The notes below the pieces were generated by a model that saw only the letters and a list, made by a program, of their open reading frames with translations, was not told where the DNA came from and made no database searches. 64,000 nt of DNA from Symbiodinium natans. Lineage: Eukaryota > Sar > Dinophyceae > Suessiales > Symbiodiniaceae. This document shows, piece by piece, positions 55,622 through 64,000 of this stretch. The DNA is taken from contig CAJNDS010002227.1 of the NCBI GenBank assembly GCA_905221605.1, positions 53,501 through 117,500 on the forward strand. The letters run 5' to 3'. A program made the position numbers and the translations under genes. Within the stretch, counting starts at the first letter, position 1. Each line of letters begins with the position of its first letter.

Positions 55622-56362
55622 ACTGGGCCTGCATGCACTTTAGAGTTTAAAGGGCTTCTGGCTTTTGTTTTTAACAGGGTTTTTGAAGGGCTCTTTCGGG
55701 TTTTTTGGATTTTGCAGGGTTTCTTGCGGCTTGTAGGGTTTATGGAGACTTTTTAGGGTTCAAAGGGTTTGTAGGGTTGTTAGGGCCTTTCAGGGTTCAA
55801 GGGTTTACAGGGTTTTATCGCTTGTCAGCGTTTGCAGGAGTTTAGGGTTGAGGGTTGAGGGTTGAGGGTTTAGGGTTTAGGGTTTAGGGCTTTGCAAGGT
55901 TTGCAGGGCTTTTTCTGACTTAGGGTTGAAGTGTCGGCAGGGTTTCCGAGCTAGAAAGCACTTGGGGTGATCCCATGACCCGGAATGGTACACGCTTCGA
56001 CCTTAGGTGAAGGGTTTAGGGTTTAGGGTTTAGGGTTTAGGGTTTAGGGTTTAGGGTTTAGGGTTTAGGGTTTAGGGTTTAGGGTTTAGGGTGCGGAGCT
56101 GCAGTTGGTATTGTAGAAAGGAGTTGGTGTTGGGAGTTGAAGGGTCAATGTACCCGGTAATCTTCATGGCTCAAGACTGGGCCATGCGCCTGGTAGCAAA
56201 AAAAAGTTTTGAGTTTCTGTTGTTTGCTGGTTGGTTCAGGGTGAAATCTTTGGCGACTGTTGGGGCTGGTTTCCTCTCCCTTTCGGTTGCCCCCCGTAGG
56301 TTATGAGCCCAAATTAGGTTCCCTGCGGTTTGTGTTTCGACTTTAGGGTGAGAGTTGAAGCC
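55622..56362. promoter_or_regulatory. Divergent promoter region upstream of the CCCH gene
   Basis: Between ATG 55621 (minus) and ATG 56363 (plus). Holds TTGAGGG/TTTAGGG-type repeats (55848-55890), a TTTAGGG array (56011-56090), T-rich non-repetitive DNA with a possible spliced-leader relic, and a pyrimidine-rich stretch just before the ATG. No LTR boundary identified. Confidence 0.4.
56154..56175 (+). other. Possible degraded dinoflagellate spliced-leader relic
   Basis: About 190 bp upstream of the CCCH-gene ATG, a 22-bp segment begins CCGG, TA and ends TGGCTCAAG. The known dinoflagellate spliced leader ends in the same nine bases and begins CCGTA; the middle does not match well. Genes made by reverse transcription of trans-spliced mRNA are known to carry such relics. 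The match is short and could be chance. Confidence 0.3.
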
Positions 56363-59300
56363 ATGGCGACCAACTGGTTACGGACTGGCGCGGCATCATC
56401 GAGCTCCAATGTGGGCGACCAAGGTGAAGGTGGTGTCAAAAGGTCTGCAACGGGTGAAAAAGTTGTTCCCAATGTGGAAGCTCTGGTTGATGCTGGTGGT
56501 ATGCGTGGCGAAGAGAAGCCGGTGGTAGAAGGACTGGAAGACCAGATGGAAGCAGTTTTGCTGCGCCTTCTGAGCAAACATGGGCATCTTCTTCGAGCTG
56601 CGGAATCTGCTGAATCAACGGGAGCGCCAACAACAAGCTCCTCTACGTCAAAGATGGTGGAGCAAGGGTGCCAGACAGAACTGGTTGGGGATGTTATCCC
56701 TGTTTCCAAGCGAGCTCGCAACAAAGTGAGTTTCGCGTCTGAAAGTGGTGATCTGTTGACAGGTGAAGCGGAAGAAACTGCGCCTGTTGCTGCGACAAAA
56801 AGCAGTATCCTCGTCGTGGGGGACGCAGAAGGAGTCGTTCCTGTTGCTATGGTGATGAGTGAAGGAGAAATCCTGGAATTGGAGGCAGCGAGAATACAGC
56901 AAGAGTCAGATGAAGACTTATACGCTGACGGTGGAGGCAAAGTGTCTCAAGCTGCTGACCTTCCAATCATCGACTGTGATGGGAAGACATGGGAACGCCA
57001 TTTTCACGAGGATGGGAGAGAATATCTTTACTGCTTAGACACGGGAGAAACCCAATGGGTGTTGCCTAAGAAGACTGGGATGGCTGGAAACAGTGAAGGG
57101 TCTGGTGTTGGAATGGGCATTGTCCCTGTGGAAGAAGAGCCAGCACTGGGTACTACTTCGTCCTCGTCGCCTACTGAGTCTTTCAGGGCACAACAGGGTA
57201 GCGTGGAAAGTGTCAACAGCGGTGTAAATAGTGTAGGTGAAAAGGATTTTTCCTCTACTATCAGGGATAGCGGTCTTAGGGCTGGTGGTGACGCCCCGAC
57301 CTCGGGTTCTCCTGATGAGGAAGGGATTTCTGGAATCCGAGCAGACATCGCTGAAGAACATCTGGATCGGGAAGGAATGGAAGCGCTTTCTGAGGGTGTG
57401 GCAGCGGTGGAATCGGTGGGTCCAGAAGAAAAAATGCCCAATGTGGAGATTGGAACTGTGTCGGCTGCAGAAGAGAGAGTGGTGGATGTGGTACCTGTCG
57501 TTCAGGAAGGTGATCCTGGAGATTTGGAGGACGGAGGGAAAAAGTTGTGTGTTACGACTGAGGAGGTCTCTTCGTTTGGTGCCAAGAGTCTTGCCATTCA
57601 AGGAGAAAAAGAAGCTTCTGGAATAGCTGGAGACACGGAAGATCTGAAAGATGAGGCCTGGAGCGCCAATGATGCGCGGGTCAATGCGCCAGATAGTACC
57701 TGGAGTGCGAAAGAAGCACGGGTTGAGGTGCATATGGTGTCACGTTCCACGGGCGACTGCAACAATGGGGCGCAGGTCTCCGCAGCAGCTGATGACGGAG
57801 GTTCACAGGTGGACGCACTGGTGCAACCTGAAGTTAGCCGCGAGGAACGAAATGGCAAGGGCTACACCGGAGCCGATGAGGCAGCTGTGGTCAATGATGG
57901 TGGCAATTCTCCTTTGGAAACCATGGAGCCAAAGGAGCCTGCGGTGGAAGAAAATGTACCTGCCGTGGATGAGCAATTCAATAGCCCTGCAGTGGAAGAA
58001 AATTTGCCTGCTGCAGAAGGTGTGACAAAAGACTCCAATGATGGGTCCGCTCCCATGAAGGGGGAAGTATTGCCGTCTGGAAGATCGCCGGAAGTCGACA
58101 CCGAGCGAACTACAACAGATGAGGCAAAGCCATTGGCTGGAAAAAAGGAAGGTCCTGAAATCCAGGAGCACAAGGGAGATGAGCCTGTGGGACTCGTGGA
58201 GCAGGACAAGCAGTTTGCCTCCAAGGTGGAAACAAGGGATATTCCGGGAGCCGAAGAAACAATTCCGGTTTCTGAAGAACCAACGAAGAAAGTGCCCAGA
58301 GCGGGAGCCTTGGATTCACCTGGGGAACATTGCTATCAAGAGGGAGATGAGATCGTTGGTCTAGTGCGCTGCATCAATGGGTATGGAGCTTTTTTGGACC
58401 ATGGTGATGTGAATGTATTGGTTCCTGCAGAAGGGAACAACACACATCAATTCAAATTTGGTGATACTGTCAATGGAACAGTGAAACGAGTGGAAGATGA
58501 TGGTACCGTGATCTTGGACACCTTTCTGGTTTTGGAAGAGGACGAGGAGGACTCTTCTTCGACGCTGCGCAAATGGAAAGCCAGCGGCTGGAGTACGTGG
58601 TGGACAGATTCATGGTATGCTGGTCAATGGTACCAAGATTCCAACAGTCAATGGGACTGGAAACGGGAGGAAGAGCAATCCGATGAAGGGTTTGCTGATC
58701 AGGAGTTATCCTCAGAAGAACGAGAGGAAAGGCAACTTTATGGAGAAAAGATCTATAAAGCTCTTCTTGAGGATGGAAAGGCTGATAAGGCCTATGTGGG
58801 CAAAATCACTGGGATGCTGTTGGGTCGTCCAATGGAAGAGCTAGACCATGCATTCCTGGATGCGGAAGCTCGGCGCGCGTATGGCATCTTGCAAAGTGAT
58901 GGTTGGAAGCCCGATGGTGCAGAAAGCGCAGGTTTGGGAAAGGCATCCACCTTTTCCCGAAAACAGTACCACAACGCGCTCTTCGAACTGGCATGTAGGA
59001 AAAGGAGATTTACTCGACCAGTTGTGGGTGAAGCGGTGGCAACGGTGCTGAGTCAAGGGAAAGATGAGCTTTGGAACGCGCTTTGGCTGGACACCAAGCG
59101 ATTTTTGCAGGAGCTTGATGGTGCAGTGGAATCCATGAGTAAAAGGGAGGGCAAGCCAATGGAAGCCTACATGGATCCTGACCAGTACAAAAAGGCTCAC
59201 ATGACTCCAAAGACTGTGTCACCTGGATACAGCAAGCTGTGCAAGTTCTTCAATCAGGGAAGGTGTCGCAATGGTGATGAGTGTTCCTATGAGCATCGTC

Positions 59301-62300
59301 GTTATGGTGAAGGTTGGCCAGGAGGAGGATCAACTGAGCCAAAGAACAGCCAGAAAGCTGGAGATGAGGATGGGAACATTAGTGACCCTCCTACAGAGGA
59401 AGGCACAGTGGATGAGGCACAGCAGGAGCGGGAGGATTCAGCCTTCCGGGCCAAGTACAACTTTGGTAAAGGTGCATCAAAGGGTGAACCTACGTTGGGT
59501 GAGCCAAAAAGTCGGCTGTGTCTGTATTACAATCAAGGTGGTTGTAAATATGGGACTACATGCAGGTATCTTCACGACGATGACATAGCATTGGAAGGGA
59601 CTTGGGAACCCGGCAAATCTTGGGACAATGCTTCCAGGAAGGCAATAAGGGACGCGGGGTTCCATCATTGCTGCTTCGACTACTACCTCAGAGGGAGATG
59701 TCGCGTGCGATATGGCTGCAAGTACTCTCACGAAGAAATGTCTGAAGACCGGCTGGCCCAATTGAAGCATCTGGTGAACTTGGCGAACCATGTGTCATTT
59801 CATAGGGGAAGAGGATTGGAGATTCCCGACAGGAACGCCTTTCAACCACCGGTAAGTGGGGGAGCAGAATCTTCGTCATCCTCGGCACCAAAAGCACTGC
59901 AAATGACCAATGTGTCACAAAAAGAAGGTGAAAAGGGTACCCTGGATGAAGCAGAAGATGATGAACAAAAGAATTCGGTGGCTGAGTCCACTGGTACTCT
60001 GTTTCAAAATCCAGAGGAGCCAATTGAAAATTGGATGGCTCGCAACGAACACCTTTGGGTGTATACCCCTCATGTGAGTGAGGTGATGATTACACTTGGG
60101 GTGACCAATGTGTCGGACCTGCAGGAGTTCATCTTTGTGGAGGATCTGGTTGACAAAGGGATCAACAAAGTGACAGCATGCAAAATTCTGCAATTGGTGG
60201 GTGGTGTCCGATATCGTCCGGAGGGACCGGAAAAAGCAGTTCCTTCCGATGCATCTGTACGGGTACAACAATCTTCTGGGAGCAAGGAAGCTGGAAGAGA
60301 GGCGGTGCGAACCCTCGCTCAGGTGCGTGAAGCTGAAGGCTCCGGTGCAAAAACAATGCCGCGAGGCTCCTATCGGGAGCTTTTTGATAAGGTCAAGTAC
60401 CGTGACGCTTGGACGCTTGCGCAGAGGTCTCCGCTGTGCGTACAGAAGCTGCAGTTGGTGGGAGTTGGAATGCCGCCGGTGAACCCGCCAACAAAAAAGT
60501 ATCGGTCAAGATCAAACCCTGTAAAAAGGGGAAGGCCCTTGCTGGATAAAAAACAGGTGCGACAGGTGCCACGCTCTCGCTCACAACGGCGAGTGCAGCC
60601 GGCGGAAGTGGTGGAAAAGCCAAAACCACTGGAACTGAAGCCTCGTGGTGGGTTGTCGTATCGGTTCAGCAGAGCATGGGCAGATGTGGTGGATGATGAT
60701 GATCAGGCAGAGGCTTTGGTCTCTTATGCCGATTCCTCAGGCGATTCAAGCGAGGAAGAGACCAATGCCGCGCGACGCATGAGGGAAATCTTTTTGCGAG
60801 AAAGGGATTCACAGAGAACTGCGATTCGTGGCAATGTTCCGATGGATGGTTCTTCAAGCCCCAATGATGGGCAGAAAAAATTGGTTCACCTTGGCGAAGG
60901 GCGCGACAAAGCGTCGCGGGGGGAGACCCGCCAAGAAGTGACTTCTCAAGTTTTTTCGCTACCACAACCTTCTCGTCGAACTGAACAGTCTCAAAAAAGA
61001 GCAAGGGATGGCTCAGTTATAGTTGGTTCGCTGGCGGTGGGCTCCACGGATGAGGTTTTACCTGGGCAAGGTGTTGCTGGACAGGTGAATGTATCTGAAA
61101 GCGCTCAAGTTCTTCCTGGGCAAGAAGTGGCTGGACAGGAGACGGCGCTGGAAGGAGCAGTGCAAATTTCTGGCGAGGAGACTGATCAAAAAGAAGGAGA
61201 AGGTGGGAGCAATGAACTCCGTGGTGATGGTGCGAAGACATTGGATGTTCGTCCGGTGAAGAGGGACCCTCAGCAATTGCTTATTAAAGGCCTTCTGAGT
61301 CGGATTTATTGGAAGGTTGCTGTCGGCAAGTTGCCTGTGGGGCAAAGGGACTGTCAGAAGGGGTCCAATAAGATGGATCGAAATTTGGTTATTAGCATGT
61401 CATCCGAAGGTGCAAGTGAACAGGATTTGAACCTGGCACTGGAGGACGATGCTGATCAGTCAATGGATGATGGTGCAATGGTGGTCATGGTGTGTGATCC
61501 ACGAATGCTGATTCAGTCGCCAACAACTGATTGGGTTATGCGTCGCGGTTTGACCGATCGTACCATCTGGCCGGCAATAGCAACTGCGGCACAGAGGATA
61601 TGTGCTGAAATGGTTCAAGTGGATGAATTAAATGCCCAGCTAGGGACTGGGACACTCCTTTTTCAAAGGAGAGATCAAGGACATTATGGTGATTTGCATC
61701 ATTCGTTCCATGACAATCCGTGTCTGCCGGTGGTGGGAAATTATCCTCTCTCGGTGATGGGTGCATTGCTGTCTCCTGGTCTGGAAGGGGAATTCAAAAA
61801 TACTGATAAGTTTCGAACTGCTATGGAGGCAATTGCCTACGATTGGAGTCGCAGTCCAGGCATGGAAGTTCACGTTGAACTTACGGCGAGGGTAGCCAAA
61901 TTGGTTGCTCCGTTCCTTACCCTAGGAGGCCAAGGGTCAGTGGTGAATTCGGAATTTCTCTGGCAGCGCGGGAAGGCTCAATTGATGGAGTTTCTTCAGG
62001 CGGCGACATGTGCCGATCAATTGGAGGTTCTCTGGAAAAGGATGGACGACGATGCTGATGAGGAAGTGGATCCTTCCACAATGGTGCTGGAGATTCTTGG
62101 ACAGGAAGATGCGGTACTTGATCAAGGGAACAATGAATCCCTTATTCCCATTGGTGACACTGGAAGGGATGGCAAAGCGCCAGAAGTTTCCCCAGAAGAG
62201 GAGACATCCAGTGGGTCGTCAAGATTGGCTGGCACAAGGATGTTCTTGTGGTCAGTGTATGCTCGCGTTACTTCCAACTGGGATTTTTCTACGCAGGACC

Positions 62301-63307
62301 GCACGACTGGTAAGATCTTTGACAGCACAAAGGGGTATCCTGGTGAAGGACCAGACAATGGTGATGATTTTTCCTCTAAGAGGAACTTACCCTGGATCTC
62401 TGAAGACTACCTCGACGAAGTGGTGTCAAAAAAGATGGAAAGGTCTTCAGATATGGATAGGTTGGATGGGTTTGTTCCGGAAAGTGAGGGACAGTTGGAA
62501 AAGGCAGAGGTGGAGAATGTTACTGCCTCTAGAATTCTTATGGCTCTTTGGAAAAAGGGATATAGAGCTGGGTATAGGAGGTTGTGTCGTTCGAATGTAT
62601 CTGGATGCAAGGTTGGAGCAATGAAACATCCAATCAAAAGGGTGCAGAAGATCGGCACTAGAAAGGCCTTCGTGAAAATGTTCAATGTTTTTGGATTGTC
62701 TCAGCGTGGCTCAGGAGCTGACGGAAAACCAATCATGAAGGTGGTAGGACCAAGGCCAGGTTTTCCAGCTGTACTCCAAGCATCAAATACTGATAGCACC
62801 TTGGGTGAAGGGAGCAGTTCTCAGGTACATGGCAATGTTCATGCAGAGCAGAATCGCCCTATGGACCGGTACGAGGCGGAGCGCTTGGAGAAGAGGAAGA
62901 AAGGCTTCTGCTATTGGTTCAGCAGGGGAAAAGATCGCTGCAAATTTGGTGAACAATGCAAATTCATCCGTTCAGAAGATGATGTGGTGCTGCATTCGTA
63001 TTGGTGCAAATACTATGTGGCGGGGAGACCCTGCTTCGCTGGAAAGGAGTGTGCGTTCTCGCATGATGCAACTGGTGTAAGGTGTATCCAGTTTGCTCAG
63101 TCTGGGAAGTGTCGTTATGGGGACAGGTGTGTCTTTGAGCATGGTGATCCGCTGGATGAACAGAGGCCAAGGTCTCCAAGGACGCCCCTAAGGGATGGTC
63201 CAAGGAGAAGTTCTGGTTCAAAAGGTGGAGAAAAGGAGAACGGTTCGATGATGGTGAGGAGGATTTCATGGTTTATGACGATGATACCAAAATGGTGGAA
63301 CTGTTGA
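56363..63307 (+). CDS. Large intronless protein with WW, S1-like and CCCH zinc-finger motifs
   Basis: Uninterrupted 2314-codon frame from ATG 56363 (context GAAGCCATGGCG, chosen over an upstream TTG-only extension). Motifs in order: a WW domain (W210, W232, P235) that would bind Pro-rich ligands; an S1/cold-shock-like RNA-binding segment (about 660-722, GYGAFLDHGDVNVLVPAEG); a Trp-rich patch (738-769); three CCCH fingers (C960-C968-C974-H978, C1053-C1061-C1067-H1071, C1104-C1113-C1119-H1123); a SAM-like helical segment (about 1220-1280); and three C-terminal CCCH units (C2183-C2193-C2199 with R2203 in place of His, C2215-C2224-C2230-H2234, C2241-C2250-C2256-H2260). Much of the rest is acidic and low-complexity. 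The combination points to RNA binding. Lack of introns, amid genes with introns every 50-100 bp, suggests a retrocopy or the gag-like part of a retroelement (inference; no reverse transcriptase or protease seen in the window). The last residues of this frame, after the final finger, are probably out of the true frame. Confidence 0.75.
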   Translation: MATNWLRTGAASSSSNVGDQGEGGVKRSATGEKVVPNVEALVDAGGMRGEEKPVVEGLEDQMEAVLLRLLSKHGHLLRAAESAESTGAPTTSSSTSKMVEQGCQTELVGDVIPVSKRARNKVSFASESGDLLTGEAEETAPVAATKSSILVVGDAEGVVPVAMVMSEGEILELEAARIQQESDEDLYADGGGKVSQAADLPIIDCDGKTWERHFHEDGREYLYCLDTGETQWVLPKKTGMAGNSEGSGVGMGIVPVEEEPALGTTSSSSPTESFRAQQGSVESVNSGVNSVGEKDFSSTIRDSGLRAGGDAPTSGSPDEEGISGIRADIAEEHLDREGMEALSEGVAAVESVGPEEKMPNVEIGTVSAAEERVVDVVPVVQEGDPGDLEDGGKKLCVTTEEVSSFGAKSLAIQGEKEASGIAGDTEDLKDEAWSANDARVNAPDSTWSAKEARVEVHMVSRSTGDCNNGAQVSAAADDGGSQVDALVQPEVSREERNGKGYTGADEAAVVNDGGNSPLETMEPKEPAVEENVPAVDEQFNSPAVEENLPAAEGVTKDSNDGSAPMKGEVLPSGRSPEVDTERTTTDEAKPLAGKKEGPEIQEHKGDEPVGLVEQDKQFASKVETRDIPGAEETIPVSEEPTKKVPRAGALDSPGEHCYQEGDEIVGLVRCINGYGAFLDHGDVNVLVPAEGNNTHQFKFGDTVNGTVKRVEDDGTVILDTFLVLEEDEEDSSSTLRKWKASGWSTWWTDSWYAGQWYQDSNSQWDWKREEEQSDEGFADQELSSEEREERQLYGEKIYKALLEDGKADKAYVGKITGMLLGRPMEELDHAFLDAEARRAYGILQSDGWKPDGAESAGLGKASTFSRKQYHNALFELACRKRRFTRPVVGEAVATVLSQGKDELWNALWLDTKRFLQELDGAVESMSKREGKPMEAYMDPDQYKKAHMTPKTVSPGYSKLCKFFNQGRCRNGDECSYEHRRYGEGWPGGGSTEPKNSQKAGDEDGNISDPPTEEGTVDEAQQEREDSAFRAKYNFGKGASKGEPTLGEPKSRLCLYYNQGGCKYGTTCRYLHDDDIALEGTWEPGKSWDNASRKAIRDAGFHHCCFDYYLRGRCRVRYGCKYSHEEMSEDRLAQLKHLVNLANHVSFHRGRGLEIPDRNAFQPPVSGGAESSSSSAPKALQMTNVSQKEGEKGTLDEAEDDEQKNSVAESTGTLFQNPEEPIENWMARNEHLWVYTPHVSEVMITLGVTNVSDLQEFIFVEDLVDKGINKVTACKILQLVGGVRYRPEGPEKAVPSDASVRVQQSSGSKEAGREAVRTLAQVREAEGSGAKTMPRGSYRELFDKVKYRDAWTLAQRSPLCVQKLQLVGVGMPPVNPPTKKYRSRSNPVKRGRPLLDKKQVRQVPRSRSQRRVQPAEVVEKPKPLELKPRGGLSYRFSRAWADVVDDDDQAEALVSYADSSGDSSEEETNAARRMREIFLRERDSQRTAIRGNVPMDGSSSPNDGQKKLVHLGEGRDKASRGETRQEVTSQVFSLPQPSRRTEQSQKRARDGSVIVGSLAVGSTDEVLPGQGVAGQVNVSESAQVLPGQEVAGQETALEGAVQISGEETDQKEGEGGSNELRGDGAKTLDVRPVKRDPQQLLIKGLLSRIYWKVAVGKLPVGQRDCQKGSNKMDRNLVISMSSEGASEQDLNLALEDDADQSMDDGAMVVMVCDPRMLIQSPTTDWVMRRGLTDRTIWPAIATAAQRICAEMVQVDELNAQLGTGTLLFQRRDQGHYGDLHHSFHDNPCLPVVGNYPLSVMGALLSPGLEGEFKNTDKFRTAMEAIAYDWSRSPGMEVHVELTARVAKLVAPFLTLGGQGSVVNSEFLWQRGKAQLMEFLQAATCADQLEVLWKRMDDDADEEVDPSTMVLEILGQEDAVLDQGNNESLIPIGDTGRDGKAPEVSPEEETSSGSSRLAGTRMFLWSVYARVTSNWDFSTQDRTTGKIFDSTKGYPGEGPDNGDDFSSKRNLPWISEDYLDEVVSKKMERSSDMDRLDGFVPESEGQLEKAEVENVTASRILMALWKKGYRAGYRRLCRSNVSGCKVGAMKHPIKRVQKIGTRKAFVKMFNVFGLSQRGSGADGKPIMKVVGPRPGFPAVLQASNTDSTLGEGSSSQVHGNVHAEQNRPMDRYEAERLEKRKKGFCYWFSRGKDRCKFGEQCKFIRSEDDVVLHSYWCKYYVAGRPCFAGKECAFSHDATGVRCIQFAQSGKCRYGDRCVFEHGDPLDEQRPRSPRTPLRDGPRRSSGSKGGEKENGSMMVRRISWFMTMIPKWWNC

Positions 63308-64000
63308 TGGAGGCGATTTCATTTATGTCCAATGGCAAGTCAGATTTGGCTCGTGCCGAGGCGGACCCGCTGTTCAAACTCCTGAAATTCAAAGGAGACA
63401 CTGACCAACTGGATAGAGAATGGTGTTCGTGGACCACTGGTATGCTGTCCTTGCTGGAACTTCACGAAATAGTGAAGTCGTATGAGGTTTCGCTGGCGGA
63501 GGTGGAAGAATGGGTCAATGACCTGAGGATATGGTTCGAGCGAGCCAACGTGGGAGAAGAGAAAGATCCCAAAAGGGGCAAAAAGAGGTCCCTAGAAAGG
63601 GAGTCCAGCAAGGATATTCCTGCCGAAAAGGAGGTGGTTGAGACCTCGGAGACGGAGGTTGCCGTTTAGGAGGAGGTGAAAAAGGTCAAAAAGAAGAGGA
63701 AAACTGCAGCTATCGAAGATCCTTACACTCTCATGGTTCCAAAGCCGAAGAAGATGCCGGCGATCATTGAGAAGGGTGGATCATCATCCAATGCGGTGGT
63801 TTCTGCAAGGGAAAAAGCCTCGAAGATGCGCACCAAGTCAAGCGTCGTGGGAAAGACGAAGAAGAAGGAGAAAAGTCAAAGTCCCAAAAAGGAAGAGGTG
63901 GTAGTGGCGGAAGGTCCTGAGGAAAAGGATCGTTCCTCTGATGTGGATGCGCAGGCGTCTACCGCTGTGGATGCAGAGCTGGGTCAATCTTGCCAAGCGA
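63182..64000 (+). pseudogene. Shifted-frame continuation of the CCCH gene with an in-frame TAG, runs off the window
   Basis: Between about 63160 and 63300 the coding signal moves from the frame of the 56363 ORF to the frame one base back. The new frame reads DAPKGWSKEKFWFKRWRKGE, then DFMVYDDDTKMVELLMEA and WCSWTTGMLSLLELHEIVK. It overlaps the first frame and continues to TAG at 63667-63669. After the TAG the same frame stays open to the window end (lysine-rich, DPYTLMVPKPKKMPAIIEK). Either the gene is decaying (one frameshift, one nonsense), or translation uses recoding, or the assembly has an indel. I see no clear slippery heptamer in the right frame. An intron is a less likely option because the rest of the gene has none. 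Family not recognised. Confidence 0.55.

Noticed and set aside
56330-56362. Upstream extension of the CCCH ORF
   Set aside because: It begins at TTG; the ATG at 56363 has a strong initiation context and is the better start.

Overview
The window looks like nuclear DNA of a dinoflagellate, most plausibly a Symbiodiniaceae-like alga. Four things point there: the plant/alveolate-type telomere heptamer TTTAGGG throughout; unusual GC and GA 5' splice sites in a gene whose protein is certain (an FKBP); long runs of genes on one strand; and intron-dense genes beside a huge intronless ORF. The first impression, 56 kb of degenerate subtelomere, is misleading. The 40-150 bp GC-rich islands between the TTTAGGG/CCCTAAA arrays are exons, and the arrays are intron sequence. 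This was tested in four independent models. Exons of the FKBP (39275-46674), the truncated globin (51109-51662) and two unrecognised genes (30550-36240 and 7466-13314) join in phase. In the latter two every junction proposed is GT-AG.

Layout. 0-46.7 kb is read almost wholly from the minus strand: fragments of one or more genes at 1.5-7 kb; a ten-exon unknown gene at 7.5-13.3 kb; scattered exons at 13.8-30.2 kb; a nine-exon unknown gene at 30.5-36.2 kb; a coiled, basic unknown at 36.6-39.1 kb; and a secreted-type FKBP isomerase at 39.3-46.7 kb. At 46.7-47.4 kb the direction switches: a plus-strand unknown gene runs 47.4-50.0 kb and converges on a minus-strand gene or genes at 51.1-55.6 kb ending in a truncated haemoglobin. 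A second divergent point at 55.6-56.4 kb starts a roughly 7 kb intronless plus-strand ORF with WW, S1-like and six CCCH zinc-finger motifs. It shifts frame near 63.2 kb and then meets an in-frame TAG.

Non-coding elements. Two tandem satellites (about 8.0-9.6 kb and 14.7-17.6 kb) differ in unit size and sequence but share one conserved core. On the minus strand this core reads as a box C/D snoRNA (C box, two putative guides, D box) closed by a terminal stem with compensatory changes between the arrays. The first array lies inside an intron of the phase-consistent 7.5-13.3 kb gene, on the same strand. Also present are an 800 bp foldback palindrome (5657-6461), a perfect 42-bp-arm hairpin (24402-24512), several short inverted-repeat (MITE-like) families, and microsatellites.

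Limits. Most exons are short and often open on both strands, so single islands without a phase chain are given low confidence. Intron stretches not listed separately hold TTTAGGG/CCCTAAA arrays, their variants and degenerate GC-rich sequence in which I see nothing else.
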